Source: RBC101 sp052387735 (GTDB taxonomy: Bacteria; Gemmatimonadota; Gemmatimonadetes; Gemmatimonadales; Gemmatimonadaceae). Taken from it: a stretch of DNA of 47,338 nucleotides. The position numbers were made by a program, and so were the translations under genes. The notes beneath the pieces are model-generated. The model had not been told where the DNA came from. It searched no databases and saw only the letters and a list, made by a program, of their open reading frames with translations. Numbering within the stretch: the stretch's first letter is position 1; every line of letters starts with the position of its first letter. The DNA lies in assembly GCA_052387735.1 (NCBI GenBank), contig JBQTIW010000097.1, positions 1-47,338 of the forward strand, in the 5' to 3' direction. Of the stretch, positions 36,619 to 44,406 are shown in pieces.

Positions 36619-37748
36619 CGCGCGGGCTCGCCCTTCGCCTGCGACAGCACGTCGGGATACGCGCTGGCCAGCGGGAAGTCGCTCCCCTGCATCTCCGTCA
36701 CCACCCACGACGCCACGCGAGCCCGGATGTCGGCCGGCACGTTCTTGTAGCGGTCCGCCGTTCCGGCGACGAACAGCTCCGCGTTCGTCTGCAGGATGTG
36801 CGGTGGATGCATTTCGAAGTTGTCCTGGTGCTCCTGCATATAGGCGAACCCGCACTTGCGGACAACGTTGGCCACTTCCCCGTCCGTCAGCCCCCGCATG
36901 CCGAGGAACTCTGCCACGCGCCGGACGACCGAGCCCAGATCCTTCTTCATGTCCTCGAAGAACACGAACAGCACGTTCGGCTCGGTCGTGGATCGATTCC
37001 ACCAGCCCTTCAGATGATCGGTCCACGTCCCCCACCACATCAGCTCGGGCGAGGTGTACCAGTGCTCGAACGCTGGGAGCTCAGGGGCCATCCCACCCAC
37101 GTTGGTGTCGACAAAATCGATGCAGCTTGCAAAACACGACAGGGGATGGCGCGCCACGTAGATGTACTTCGCTTCGCGACCGAACGGCAGCAGTTGCGCT
37201 GGGAGATGTGTTTTGATCACCCGGGACGGCCGCTCCGTGCCGAGGAGCGGTGCCTGTTCGAGTGGCACGCTCTTGCGCCCCTCGATCCACGGTGAGATTG
37301 CATACATCGCCCGCCCCGTCTCCACCAGGTCACCGTGCCCCCGATGCAGCACCTCGTACACCACGTGCTGCATCCACGTCGTACCGCATTTCATCTGCGT
37401 GACGACGAAGACATCTTCCGGCTGCGGGATGTAGGCGGCTGCCCTGCTGAAACTCTCCACGCTGCAGCTCCCCGACGGTCCCGACACTCCCTTGTACTGA
37501 ATGCGGACGCGGGCAAAATCGAACGTGGCGAGTTTCGCGTTGACGCGGAGGATCGGCGACAACCGCTTTGCGTGTGTGCGAAGTTTCTCCTTGAACGCTG
37601 CGCGTCCCGCCGGCGGCAGTCCGTAATAGGCAAGCCCCACCGTCTGCTCATCCTCCCACTTGAGCACCGCCGCCAGGTAGATGCCGTACACCAGATATGC
37701 GACAAACGCGACAGCGAGAGCGCCGAAAAGCCACCAGAGCAGTTGCAT
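36615..37748 (-). CDS. Membrane-anchored sulfotransferase
   Basis: 377 residues from ATG 37748, chosen because it begins an N-terminal membrane segment (residues 4-26: LWWLFGALAVAFVAYLVYG). The following cytosolic-type sulfotransferase domain has the 5'-phosphosulfate-binding loop TQMKCGTTWMQ (Lys120) and the 3'-phosphate-binding RHPLSC, then FVFFEDMKKD and a C-terminal helix. It would transfer sulfate from PAPS to a hydroxyl or amine acceptor at the membrane, for example a lipid or hopanoid. No PAPS synthesis genes are nearby. The overlapping small membrane gene suggests a complex. The Shine-Dalgarno is weak. Confidence 0.82.
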   Translation of the reverse strand: MQLLWWLFGALAVAFVAYLVYGIYLAAVLKWEDEQTVGLAYYGLPPAGRAAFKEKLRTHAKRLSPILRVNAKLATFDFARVRIQYKGVSGPSGSCSVESFSRAAAYIPQPEDVFVVTQMKCGTTWMQHVVYEVLHRGHGDLVETGRAMYAISPWIEGRKSVPLEQAPLLGTERPSRVIKTHLPAQLLPFGREAKYIYVARHPLSCFASCIDFVDTNVGGMAPELPAFEHWYTSPELMWWGTWTDHLKGWWNRSTTEPNVLFVFFEDMKKDLGSVVRRVAEFLGMRGLTDGEVANVVRKCGFAYMQEHQDNFEMHPPHILQTNAELFVAGTADRYKNVPADIRARVASWVVTEMQGSDFPLASAYPDVLSQAKGEPAR

Positions 37749-37898
37749 GGTAAGACGGACGGTGTGCAGGCGCGCGGGGCCGCTCGCGCCGTTCTGCGGG
37801 TTCGCGGCCGAAAGATAATCGTCGCCACTCCGGCAGTTAGGCTCGGCACGTACCGACCACACCACGCGCGTGAGTCGCGATCGCGTCGTCGGGTGGGT

Positions 37899-40190
37899 TC
37901 AGGGTGGGAGGCCGGGCAAGACGATGTGACTCGGATGCAGGCGGGTGTGATGAATGGCCATGCTGCCCACCACGGTCTCCGTCACGCGCGCTTCGTCGCC
38001 TCCGGTGTTCGAGTTAGGAAACGTATAGTTGTCCAGGGCGTTCATGACGGCCACGCGAATGCGGTGACCTCGCTTGAATGTGTTGGCGACGCCCCTCACG
38101 CCGATTTCGAGCTTCACGACCTCGGCCGGATTGCCGCTGAGAAGCTCTTCGCGCTCGAAGTTCGAGCCACGGCCCCGGAAGCGAGGGTCCTCCAGGTTGC
38201 GGAATCTGGCGCGAATGGAACCTAGCGTCAGTCGGTTCGATCGCCCCGCAGGATCCACGTCGGAAACGTGCACCCACCAGTCCGTATCGGCCACGTCCGT
38301 CGACGCGTACAGCACTGCGAGGATGTCGCCCGCGATCGTGAGGTCGCGCTCGAGCGGTGCCGACGTGAACGTGACGACGTCGTGGCGGGCTTCGATGTCC
38401 TTCATGTCCCACTGGAACGTCTGCACGTCTTCCCACCGCTCCATCTGCTCGAAGCTCATCCAGTTGGGTGGCGGATTCTTCGGATCATATCGGTACCGTT
38501 CCGGAGGCTCGTCACCCGACGGAGCCCGCCTATCGAGCGTGCCCGCCGTGAACAGCCGGTTCGCCTGGCCATCACCGTGGAAGTACCACGACTGCAGCTC
38601 GACTTCTTTCGGTGGCCAGGCTGACGCAGTCCGCCAGGCATTGTCTCCGAGGACGAAATACTCCACGCGCGTCCGCGTCACGGCGTTGTCGATCCCTTTG
38701 AGGAAGTGATCGTACCATTGCTGCTTGATGAGCCACACATCGTCTCGCAGAGCATCGAGTCCGTAGCGGTAACCGTTGAGCATGCGGTCCGCATTGTAGC
38801 CATGCTTCCACGGCCCGAGGAGCAGCCGCTGTGGCGCGCTACCGATGCGTTGCATCAGAGACCAGTTGCTGAGTGTGCCGGGAAGGTCGTCGTCGAACCA
38901 GCCGCTGATCTGCAGCGTGCCGAGGTCGGGCCGGATCGGCGCCTGGTGCCAGTTCTGCCCCTGCCAGTACGCGTCGTTCCTCGCGTTCAGCACCTGCTTA
39001 TCCCAGTTTGGGATATTCCCTCCCGTGGCGAACACGTCCAGGTCGAGGATGGGACGATGCGCCAGCACTTCGGTCCAGGTCCGCCCGGGGAGGAGCTTCC
39101 GGTTGTGCATGAACAGCGTGTAGTACGCCATGCCCACCAGCATGCCGCCACCCACGTAGGGTTGATCGGCGAAGGCAGTGCCCATGGACGATTCCGGTAC
39201 GAGACACCTGAGCGCTGGATCGCCGGACATCGCGGCCGTCCATTGCGTATAGGCAACGTACGATCCGCCTTGCATGCAGATCTTGCCGTCGGACCACGGT
39301 TGCTTCGTGACCCACTCGAGCGCGGCCTTCCCATCTCTCGGCTCGTTGACCATGAGCTCCAGCTCGCCTTCCGACATGTTCGCGGGGTCGGTGTAGCTGG
39401 TCCCGCGCGCCGCCTGCAGGACCACGGCGAAGCCACGCGCTGCGTAGTGCCAGTACGTGTCGATGAGTCCGGAAATGCCGTATGGCGTACGGACGAAGAT
39501 GGTCGGGAACGGACCGGTGGCTCCCTCGTCCGGTAGATAGACGAGCGTGGCGAGCCGGACACCGTCGGCCATGGGAATCATCTGTCGGCCTAACGCACGG
39601 TAGCCGTATCTGGCTTGTGACACGTCGGGGCGGTTCCAGGCGCCGACGGTCGTGAAGGCTTCGTAACCGCGCCGGACCATCACGATGTCGGCGCGTGGGT
39701 CGATGGCAGCGATGAGCGTGTTGTCGGTGCCCAGGATGAGATCCATGGGTCGAGAGGCATCCTGCTTGTTCCAGCGGATGCCTGTGCGCCGCGCGCTGCC
39801 GACCTGTGCCTCGACGCCGCGGACACGTTCGTAGACCGACGCGCGATTTGGCCACGCGATCAGGTCATGCGCGTCCCAGTCGATGCGCTCGATGCTGGCC
39901 AGGGTGGCCGGCACGTCCCGGATCGCTCCCCAAAGCCGAAATGCCGTATCGGAACCGACCGCCGAGCGCGGCGCGGTGCGTGCGCTCGACCAGCGATTCG
40001 ACGCCATGCCCTTTTTCCTGATCGAGCTGAGGCCGACGGCCGGCGGGTCGTTGATCGTGAGCTCCGCCACCCGAACCCCAACCACAAACACGTCGTAGCG
40101 TCGCTCGTTCGATTGGGCGACGAGCCTCACACCAGACAGCGCAATCGCAGCCGCGAGCACGAGAAGGGGCCGCAACACGTGTGAGCGCAC
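37899..40190 (-). CDS. Exported CocE/NonD-type alpha/beta hydrolase (peptidase S15 family)
   Basis: 763 residues from GTG 40190 with a signal peptide ending near RLVAQS. The X-Pro dipeptidyl-peptidase/cocaine-esterase fold begins at about residue 195. PFPTIFVRTPYG and a rather altered LQAARGTSYTDPAN precede the nucleophile Ser310 in CMQGGSYVAY. GWFDD and WKHGY supply the likely acid and histidine. The C-terminal jelly-roll (LERDLTIAGDILAVLYAS, DNYTFPNSNTGG) is complete. The N-terminal 190 residues are an extra exported domain without a match I know. Substrate: acyl ester or X-Pro peptide. It is downstream of the GNAT gene by about 100 bases. Confidence 0.86.
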   Translation of the reverse strand: MRSHVLRPLLVLAAAIALSGVRLVAQSNERRYDVFVVGVRVAELTINDPPAVGLSSIRKKGMASNRWSSARTAPRSAVGSDTAFRLWGAIRDVPATLASIERIDWDAHDLIAWPNRASVYERVRGVEAQVGSARRTGIRWNKQDASRPMDLILGTDNTLIAAIDPRADIVMVRRGYEAFTTVGAWNRPDVSQARYGYRALGRQMIPMADGVRLATLVYLPDEGATGPFPTIFVRTPYGISGLIDTYWHYAARGFAVVLQAARGTSYTDPANMSEGELELMVNEPRDGKAALEWVTKQPWSDGKICMQGGSYVAYTQWTAAMSGDPALRCLVPESSMGTAFADQPYVGGGMLVGMAYYTLFMHNRKLLPGRTWTEVLAHRPILDLDVFATGGNIPNWDKQVLNARNDAYWQGQNWHQAPIRPDLGTLQISGWFDDDLPGTLSNWSLMQRIGSAPQRLLLGPWKHGYNADRMLNGYRYGLDALRDDVWLIKQQWYDHFLKGIDNAVTRTRVEYFVLGDNAWRTASAWPPKEVELQSWYFHGDGQANRLFTAGTLDRRAPSGDEPPERYRYDPKNPPPNWMSFEQMERWEDVQTFQWDMKDIEARHDVVTFTSAPLERDLTIAGDILAVLYASTDVADTDWWVHVSDVDPAGRSNRLTLGSIRARFRNLEDPRFRGRGSNFEREELLSGNPAEVVKLEIGVRGVANTFKRGHRIRVAVMNALDNYTFPNSNTGGDEARVTETVVGSMAIHHTRLHPSHIVLPGLPP

Positions 40191-40292
40191 CGGTGACCCT
40201 CGGAGTTCGGACGCCCCAATCGTACAACGTAGTGGCAGCGTTCGTAAACGTCAGAGATGATCCCGTCGCGGGTACCCGCGCACCGTTCCCGT

Positions 40293-40865
40293 TTACGCGT
40301 CTACCTGATTACGCACTCTCGCGACCATGAGGCGGTCGGTCTGTCGATCGGATCCTATCCAGAAGTCGGTGCCGCCGACGTCGCGAAAGCCGCACTTCCC
40401 GTAGAACGCGATCCCCCGTGCGTTGTGCTCCCAGACACTCAGCCACAGCTGCTGCCCTCCGAGCTCAAACGCGGTGGCTTTCACCGCTCCCATCAGCTGC
40501 TGTGCCAATCCACGACCGTGCCATGCCGACGCGACGTAGAAACGATGAAGCTCGATCGCGTCCCCCCCAGTCACGACTTCGGGAGCAGGGTGCCGACGCA
40601 CTTGAGCAAAGGCGACCAACGCGGCATCGCTCTCCATAAGGAGCGTGACATAGTCGGGGCTTTGCAGCTCGCGGGTCTGCTGTGGCACGCCGTAGGCGCT
40701 GGAGAGGTGCTCGGCCATGTGCTCGGCCGAGGTGGAGTGCGCGAACGTCTCTTCAAATGTGAGTGCCGCAAACGCCGCGAGTCGGCGCGCATCGTCAGGC
40801 ACGCCGCGACGGAGCCGCGGGATCTCGGCCTCGTCAGGTTTCGGGGGATCGACCGCGCGCCGCAT
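40293..40865 (-). CDS. GNAT family N-acetyltransferase
   Basis: 190 residues from ATG 40865; a TTG 9 bases upstream is possible. The acetyl-CoA-binding motif A reads ELHRFYVASAWHGRGLAQQL, with the R/Q-x-x-G-x-G/A core. Motif B follows as WLSVWEHNARGIAFYGKCGF, with the typical final NxxA-x-x-FYxxxGF. It probably acetylates a small amine or peptide in the cytoplasm. No context pins the substrate. The hydrolase gene lies downstream on the same strand. Confidence 0.85.
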   Translation of the reverse strand: MRRAVDPPKPDEAEIPRLRRGVPDDARRLAAFAALTFEETFAHSTSAEHMAEHLSSAYGVPQQTRELQSPDYVTLLMESDAALVAFAQVRRHPAPEVVTGGDAIELHRFYVASAWHGRGLAQQLMGAVKATAFELGGQQLWLSVWEHNARGIAFYGKCGFRDVGGTDFWIGSDRQTDRLMVARVRNQVDA

Positions 40866-41249
40866 CGGGCCCAAATGCTATGGCCGTGAGCACGTCACTC
40901 GCAACACCAGACCTTCGTGTCGGGGCTCACGTCGAGACGGCTCGGGTCGCTTCGTTCTGCACTCCGGAGCCGGGCGCGTCTACGTCTTGAGGAACATCCC
41001 GCGCGCGCCTGCGCGACATAGATGAAAACGTCTCCTCCGGGGACGATCGTCGAGCCGCCTCGCCTTGTATGGTTGGGTGTCGCCGGTGCGTGGGTCAAGC
41101 CGGATGCACGCGCACGCACGACTGGAAGCGGCGACGCGTTTCACCGATCTGCGACCGCACTGCGCTCACCTCGCGGTTCTGCCGGCTCCGGCAGCCATGC
41201 GCCCGGCACGCCTAACGGGTGTGAGCCAGTGCCACCTGAGGACAGTACA
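40866..41249. other. Divergent intergenic region, no supported gene
   Basis: About 380 bases between the GNAT and outer-membrane protein starts. An in-frame open extension of the barrel protein runs back to 41022, but the ATG at 41250 has a good GAGGA and begins a signal peptide. It holds a GCCTAACG word at 41210. No clear -35/-10 pair. Confidence 0.45.
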
Positions 41250-42323
41250 ATGCCTGTACGCAGAACCGTTACGCTCGTGATCGCGTCGGCTGCAGTCACG
41301 CTCGCGGCCACGTCGAGTCTCATGGCTCAGGATACGACGCGCACCACTCGCGACACCACACGTCGCGTCGGACCCACGTCGCAACAGCGTATCCGCGTCC
41401 GCAAAGAGTCGTTCGGCGAAGTGACGAACTTCCGCCGCGACTCCATCGCGCGCGCGGATTCCATCGCTCGTGCCGATTCTCTGGCTCGGATCGAGCGGAT
41501 GCGCGCTGACTCCATCGCCGCGGTCGAACGCGCGCGAGCGGACTCGATCGCGGCGGTCGAGGCCTCGACACGTGACTCCATTGCCGCCGTCGAGCGTGCC
41601 AAAGCCGATTCGATAGCCGTCGTGGAGAAGATGCGTGCCGACTCCGTCGCCCGCGCCGATTCCATTGCTCGCGAAGAGCAGCTGCGGAGGCAGCGCGAGC
41701 GGGATCGGTATCTCTTCAACGGCTCGGGCTGGTACCTGGGCCTGGCTGGTGGCACGGCGATGCCGGTCGGGGATGTGCAGGACCTCGGCTACGACATGGG
41801 ATTCGACGTCAACGGGCTGATCGGGTGGCACAGTCGCGGCAGGTTGTTGGGGCTGCGGCTTGATCTCGGGTACAGTCAGTTCAGCGGCGACAAGTTCATC
41901 GGGACGGGCGCCGGAGGCACCCCCGTCACCCTCTCCAATGGGGACCCGAAGATCCTGTCGGCGGCGCTCAACATGACGGCGCGCTTCCCGGTCACGTCGT
42001 CGGTCCATCTCTACGGCGTGGGTGGCGGCGGCCTCTATCACTTCCGTTCGTTTGGCCGATCGTCGGCGCTGAGTGGATTCCTCGGCAACGACGTGCTGGA
42101 TCCTAACGATGAAGCCATCGAGGAGAGCAAGAGCAAATTCGGCTGGAACGCCGGTGCCGGTATCGATTTCGGCGTCGGTCCGATGTCGCTGTACCTCGAG
42201 TCACGCCTCGTGAACGTGATCGCGGACCGCGATGACGTGGTGACCTTCGGAGACTTCTTCGGCAGAAACCGCAGCAGTCACGCGCGGTGGGTGCCGATCG
42301 TCCTCGGCGTCACGTTCCGCTAA
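41250..42323 (+). CDS. Outer-membrane beta-barrel protein with periplasmic DSIA coiled-coil repeats
   Basis: 357 residues from ATG 41250, with GAGGA 7 bases upstream. The signal peptide ends near SSLMAQD (about residue 26). A basic Thr/Arg tract follows, then residues 64-142 hold nine copies of a D-S-I/L/V-A unit. Their spacing is 6, 6, 11, 11, 11, 11, 11, 6: hexads flanking hendecads, as in an alpha-helical coiled coil. From about 155 (GWYLGLAGGTAMPVGDV) to the end it is an outer-membrane barrel with alternating strands and a terminal aromatic/Arg (VLGVTFR). The rod could span the periplasm. The next gene encodes an L,D-transpeptidase, suggesting a cell-wall link. No named family recognised for the whole protein. 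Confidence 0.75.
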   Translation: MPVRRTVTLVIASAAVTLAATSSLMAQDTTRTTRDTTRRVGPTSQQRIRVRKESFGEVTNFRRDSIARADSIARADSLARIERMRADSIAAVERARADSIAAVEASTRDSIAAVERAKADSIAVVEKMRADSVARADSIAREEQLRRQRERDRYLFNGSGWYLGLAGGTAMPVGDVQDLGYDMGFDVNGLIGWHSRGRLLGLRLDLGYSQFSGDKFIGTGAGGTPVTLSNGDPKILSAALNMTARFPVTSSVHLYGVGGGGLYHFRSFGRSSALSGFLGNDVLDPNDEAIEESKSKFGWNAGAGIDFGVGPMSLYLESRLVNVIADRDDVVTFGDFFGRNRSSHARWVPIVLGVTFR

Positions 42324-42334
42324 ATCAGGACTGT

Positions 42335-42374
42335 GGTCCCACCGGCCGTGCGTTCGCGCGCGCCCGGTGGGACC
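42335..42374 (+). terminator. Hairpin between barrel-protein gene and L,D-transpeptidase gene
   Basis: 11-base perfect stem GGTCCCACCGG (42335-42345) with CCGGTGGGACC (42364-42374) and an 18-base loop, 12 bases after the barrel stop. The downstream Shine-Dalgarno (GGAGG, 42378-42382) begins right after the right arm. With no T-run it is more likely an mRNA-stability or partial-attenuation element that lowers transpeptidase expression than a full stop. Confidence 0.5.
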
Positions 42375-42391
42375 GGCGGAGGCTCTCGCCC

Positions 42392-43234
42392 ATGTTGCGA
42401 ACCACACTCTGGCTGACGCTGCTGGTCATCGGAGCGTCTGGCGCGGCACCGTCAGCAAATGCTCAACGAGCCGCACGGGCTCGCGCGGTGATGCTGGCTG
42501 ACGGCGACTCGATCGTTGTTCGCTGGGACTTCAAGCTGAATCTCAAGCTGCCCATCGAGCGACCGCCGATCGAGTTTCGTTCGCGTGCCGACAGCGTCGA
42601 TTGGCTGCGGGCCAAACGCCTGGCCGACAGCGCGCGCGAGTTTCGGGTGGTGGTGTCATTGCACGATCGCACGCTCTGGGTGCTGAGTGAGGATGATACG
42701 ATTCGCACCGTCCCGGTTGCCGTCGCGTCCGGGCTCACGCTCGACTACGCCGGCCGCACATGGACCTTTCGCACACCCCGAGGTCGGCACCGTGTGCTCT
42801 CCAAGACAACCGACCCGCAGTGGGCGCCACCCGACTGGATGTATGCCGAAACAGCCATCGAGCACGGTCTCGTCTTGAAGCCGCTGCCGAAGGACGGGAT
42901 CCTCCTCAGCGATGGCCGGCGCCTAACGGTTCGAAATGCGGTCGTCGGGATCATGGGCGGGGAGCCGGACGAGTTTCATGAGCTTCCCGTCGACGAACAC
43001 ATCGTGTTCGATGCGACGGTGTTCATCCCGCCCCTGGAGACCAGAAACCGCACGCTCTCCGGAGAGCTTGGCAAGTTCGCGCTCGATCTCGGGCGGGGCT
43101 ATCTGCTGCACGGCACCCCGCATCTCGCCTCCATCGGTACCGCCAGCACGCACGGGTGCATCCGGCTTGGCGACGAAGACATCGCCTGGCTCTACACACG
43201 AATACCCGTCTCGACTCCGGTGTACATCTACTAG
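42392..43234 (+). CDS. L,D-transpeptidase (YkuD family)
   Basis: 280 residues from ATG 42392, GGAGG 9 bases upstream. The signal peptide ends at about SANAQ. The YkuD domain starts near residue 85 (FRVVVSLHDRTLWVL). The catalytic motif is complete at the C-terminus: HGTPHL, then STHGCIRL with Cys256 and the conserved Arg. It would use peptidoglycan tetrapeptides as acyl donors to make 3-3 cross-links or attach proteins to the wall. It is 68 bases downstream of the repeat-bearing barrel protein, same strand, suggesting a joint role in anchoring the outer membrane. This role is inferred. Confidence 0.92.
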   Translation: MLRTTLWLTLLVIGASGAAPSANAQRAARARAVMLADGDSIVVRWDFKLNLKLPIERPPIEFRSRADSVDWLRAKRLADSAREFRVVVSLHDRTLWVLSEDDTIRTVPVAVASGLTLDYAGRTWTFRTPRGRHRVLSKTTDPQWAPPDWMYAETAIEHGLVLKPLPKDGILLSDGRRLTVRNAVVGIMGGEPDEFHELPVDEHIVFDATVFIPPLETRNRTLSGELGKFALDLGRGYLLHGTPHLASIGTASTHGCIRLGDEDIAWLYTRIPVSTPVYIY

Positions 43235-43240
43235 GAGCTG

Positions 43241-43357
43241 TGAAAACGAAGGGAGAAGCGGGAGTAAGTTGAGCTTGTAGTGGGAGCAGGCCCTGGTCAA
43301 ACCAGGGAGTCGGAACCTCTCTCGCTCGCTCCTTACTCCTTGCTTCTTCCCTTTTCA
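43241..43357. terminator. Imperfect long inverted repeat at convergent gene ends
   Basis: The arms 43241-43268 and 43332-43357 (TGAAAA...GTAAG type) pair with interruptions. A central hairpin CCCTGGT-CAA-ACCAGGG (43291-43307) is perfect. It lies between the transpeptidase stop (43234) and the arginase-like stop (43333), the right arm entering the last codons of the latter. Likely a bidirectional terminator. Confidence 0.5.
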
Positions 43358-44319
43358 CGCGCCAGCACGCCGCGTACGGCTCCGGTGATCATGCGGTTGA
43401 CTGCCGCCAGCGACAAGCCGCCCTCATCGGTCGCGGGAATGGTCGCGAAGCCAATGGCCGACGCCTTCGGGTAGCGCGCAAAGATCTCCTGAAAGAGTGC
43501 GGCCAGTTCCTCGCTCGACGGCCCATTGGGCACCTTGTTCCCGTGTCCCATCACCTCGCGCGGGTCGAGCACATCCATGTCAATGTGGATGTACAGCTTG
43601 TCGGTGATGCGGTGGAGACGATCCAGCTGCGCGAACACCGCGGGTGCGCGCGTGCGCAGATCGTCAACGCTCAGCTGCTGGATGTGCGATCCATCCAGCA
43701 GCTCCTGCTCGAGAGGATCGGTGAGTCGGACACCACCCATCACCACGTGCTCGTCAGGCAGGGCCGGGTCGAGCTTGGCGTCCAATCGCATGCGATGCAA
43801 CGCCCGACCCGTCGCCACCGCCACAGGCATGCCACCCAGGGATCCACTGCGCGTCGTCTCGGGCGTATTGAAATCCGGATGCGCGTCGAGCCAGAGCATT
43901 CCCACCCTCAGCGGGGCCGCATTCGGTCCGGAGCGCTGCAGTCCAGCCACGAGGCCGGGCATCGAGGGGCACGTCGCCAACAGTCCGACCGTGAAGTAGC
44001 CGTTTCGCTCGTTCGTCGAAACGACATCGGCAAAGTGGCCGAGTGACATGCCGAGCCGCTTCCATCCTCCATACTCGGTGTCCTCGCCGGCGGTGAGTCG
44101 GGCCTCCTCGACGCGCACGATGGCGCCCAGGTCGGTGAGCAGCTTCTGGATGCCGCCATCGGCCATGGTCCTGGGGCCGCGCGACGGGCCGTCAGGTGAC
44201 AGCGGCTGCTGGGCAAGCGAGACGCGGAGTCGGCCGCCGGCGTCCGTGTATCGCTGTCCTCGCGCGTCCGAAGGGAAGGCCACGATGGCGGCCACGACGA
44301 GCATGACGGGACTTCGCAT
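43333..44319 (-). CDS. Exported arginase/ureohydrolase-fold protein, divergent active site
   Basis: 328 residues from ATG 44319. A signal peptide (about 1-21, ending DARGQ) is unusual for a ureohydrolase, which is normally cytoplasmic. The second metal motif is intact: LDAHPDFN (Asp145, His147, Asp149). So is the third: HIDMDVLDP (Asp247, Asp249). The first, usually GGDHS with a metal-binding His, is replaced at 109-121 by YFTVGLLATCPSM, so one Mn ligand appears missing. It may bind one metal, use the Cys, or act on another guanidino-like or amide substrate. It follows the large BNR gene (minus strand) after a 12-base stem hairpin. Confidence 0.75.
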   Translation of the reverse strand: MRSPVMLVVAAIVAFPSDARGQRYTDAGGRLRVSLAQQPLSPDGPSRGPRTMADGGIQKLLTDLGAIVRVEEARLTAGEDTEYGGWKRLGMSLGHFADVVSTNERNGYFTVGLLATCPSMPGLVAGLQRSGPNAAPLRVGMLWLDAHPDFNTPETTRSGSLGGMPVAVATGRALHRMRLDAKLDPALPDEHVVMGGVRLTDPLEQELLDGSHIQQLSVDDLRTRAPAVFAQLDRLHRITDKLYIHIDMDVLDPREVMGHGNKVPNGPSSEELAALFQEIFARYPKASAIGFATIPATDEGGLSLAAVNRMITGAVRGVLAREKGRSKE

Positions 44320-44360
44320 CGACACCTCGGCGCGACAGGACGTTGACGATGATGAAGGCA

Positions 44361-44392
44361 CGAGTGCCGGACCTGCACACGTCCGGCACTCG
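44361..44392 (-). terminator. Hairpin after the BNR propeller gene
   Basis: Perfect 12-base stem CGAGTGCCGGAC (44361-44372) and GTCCGGCACTCG (44381-44392) with an 8-base loop, placed 14 bases past the BNR stop at 44407. On the minus strand the 3' flank lacks a T-run, so termination may be partial and the arginase-like gene may still be co-transcribed. Confidence 0.6.
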
Positions 44393-44406
44393 CGATCGTC
44401 ATCCGG

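Noticed and set aside
41022..41249. Longer start for the barrel protein
   Set aside because: The ATG at 41250 has a good Shine-Dalgarno and begins a signal peptide; the upstream residues would bury it.
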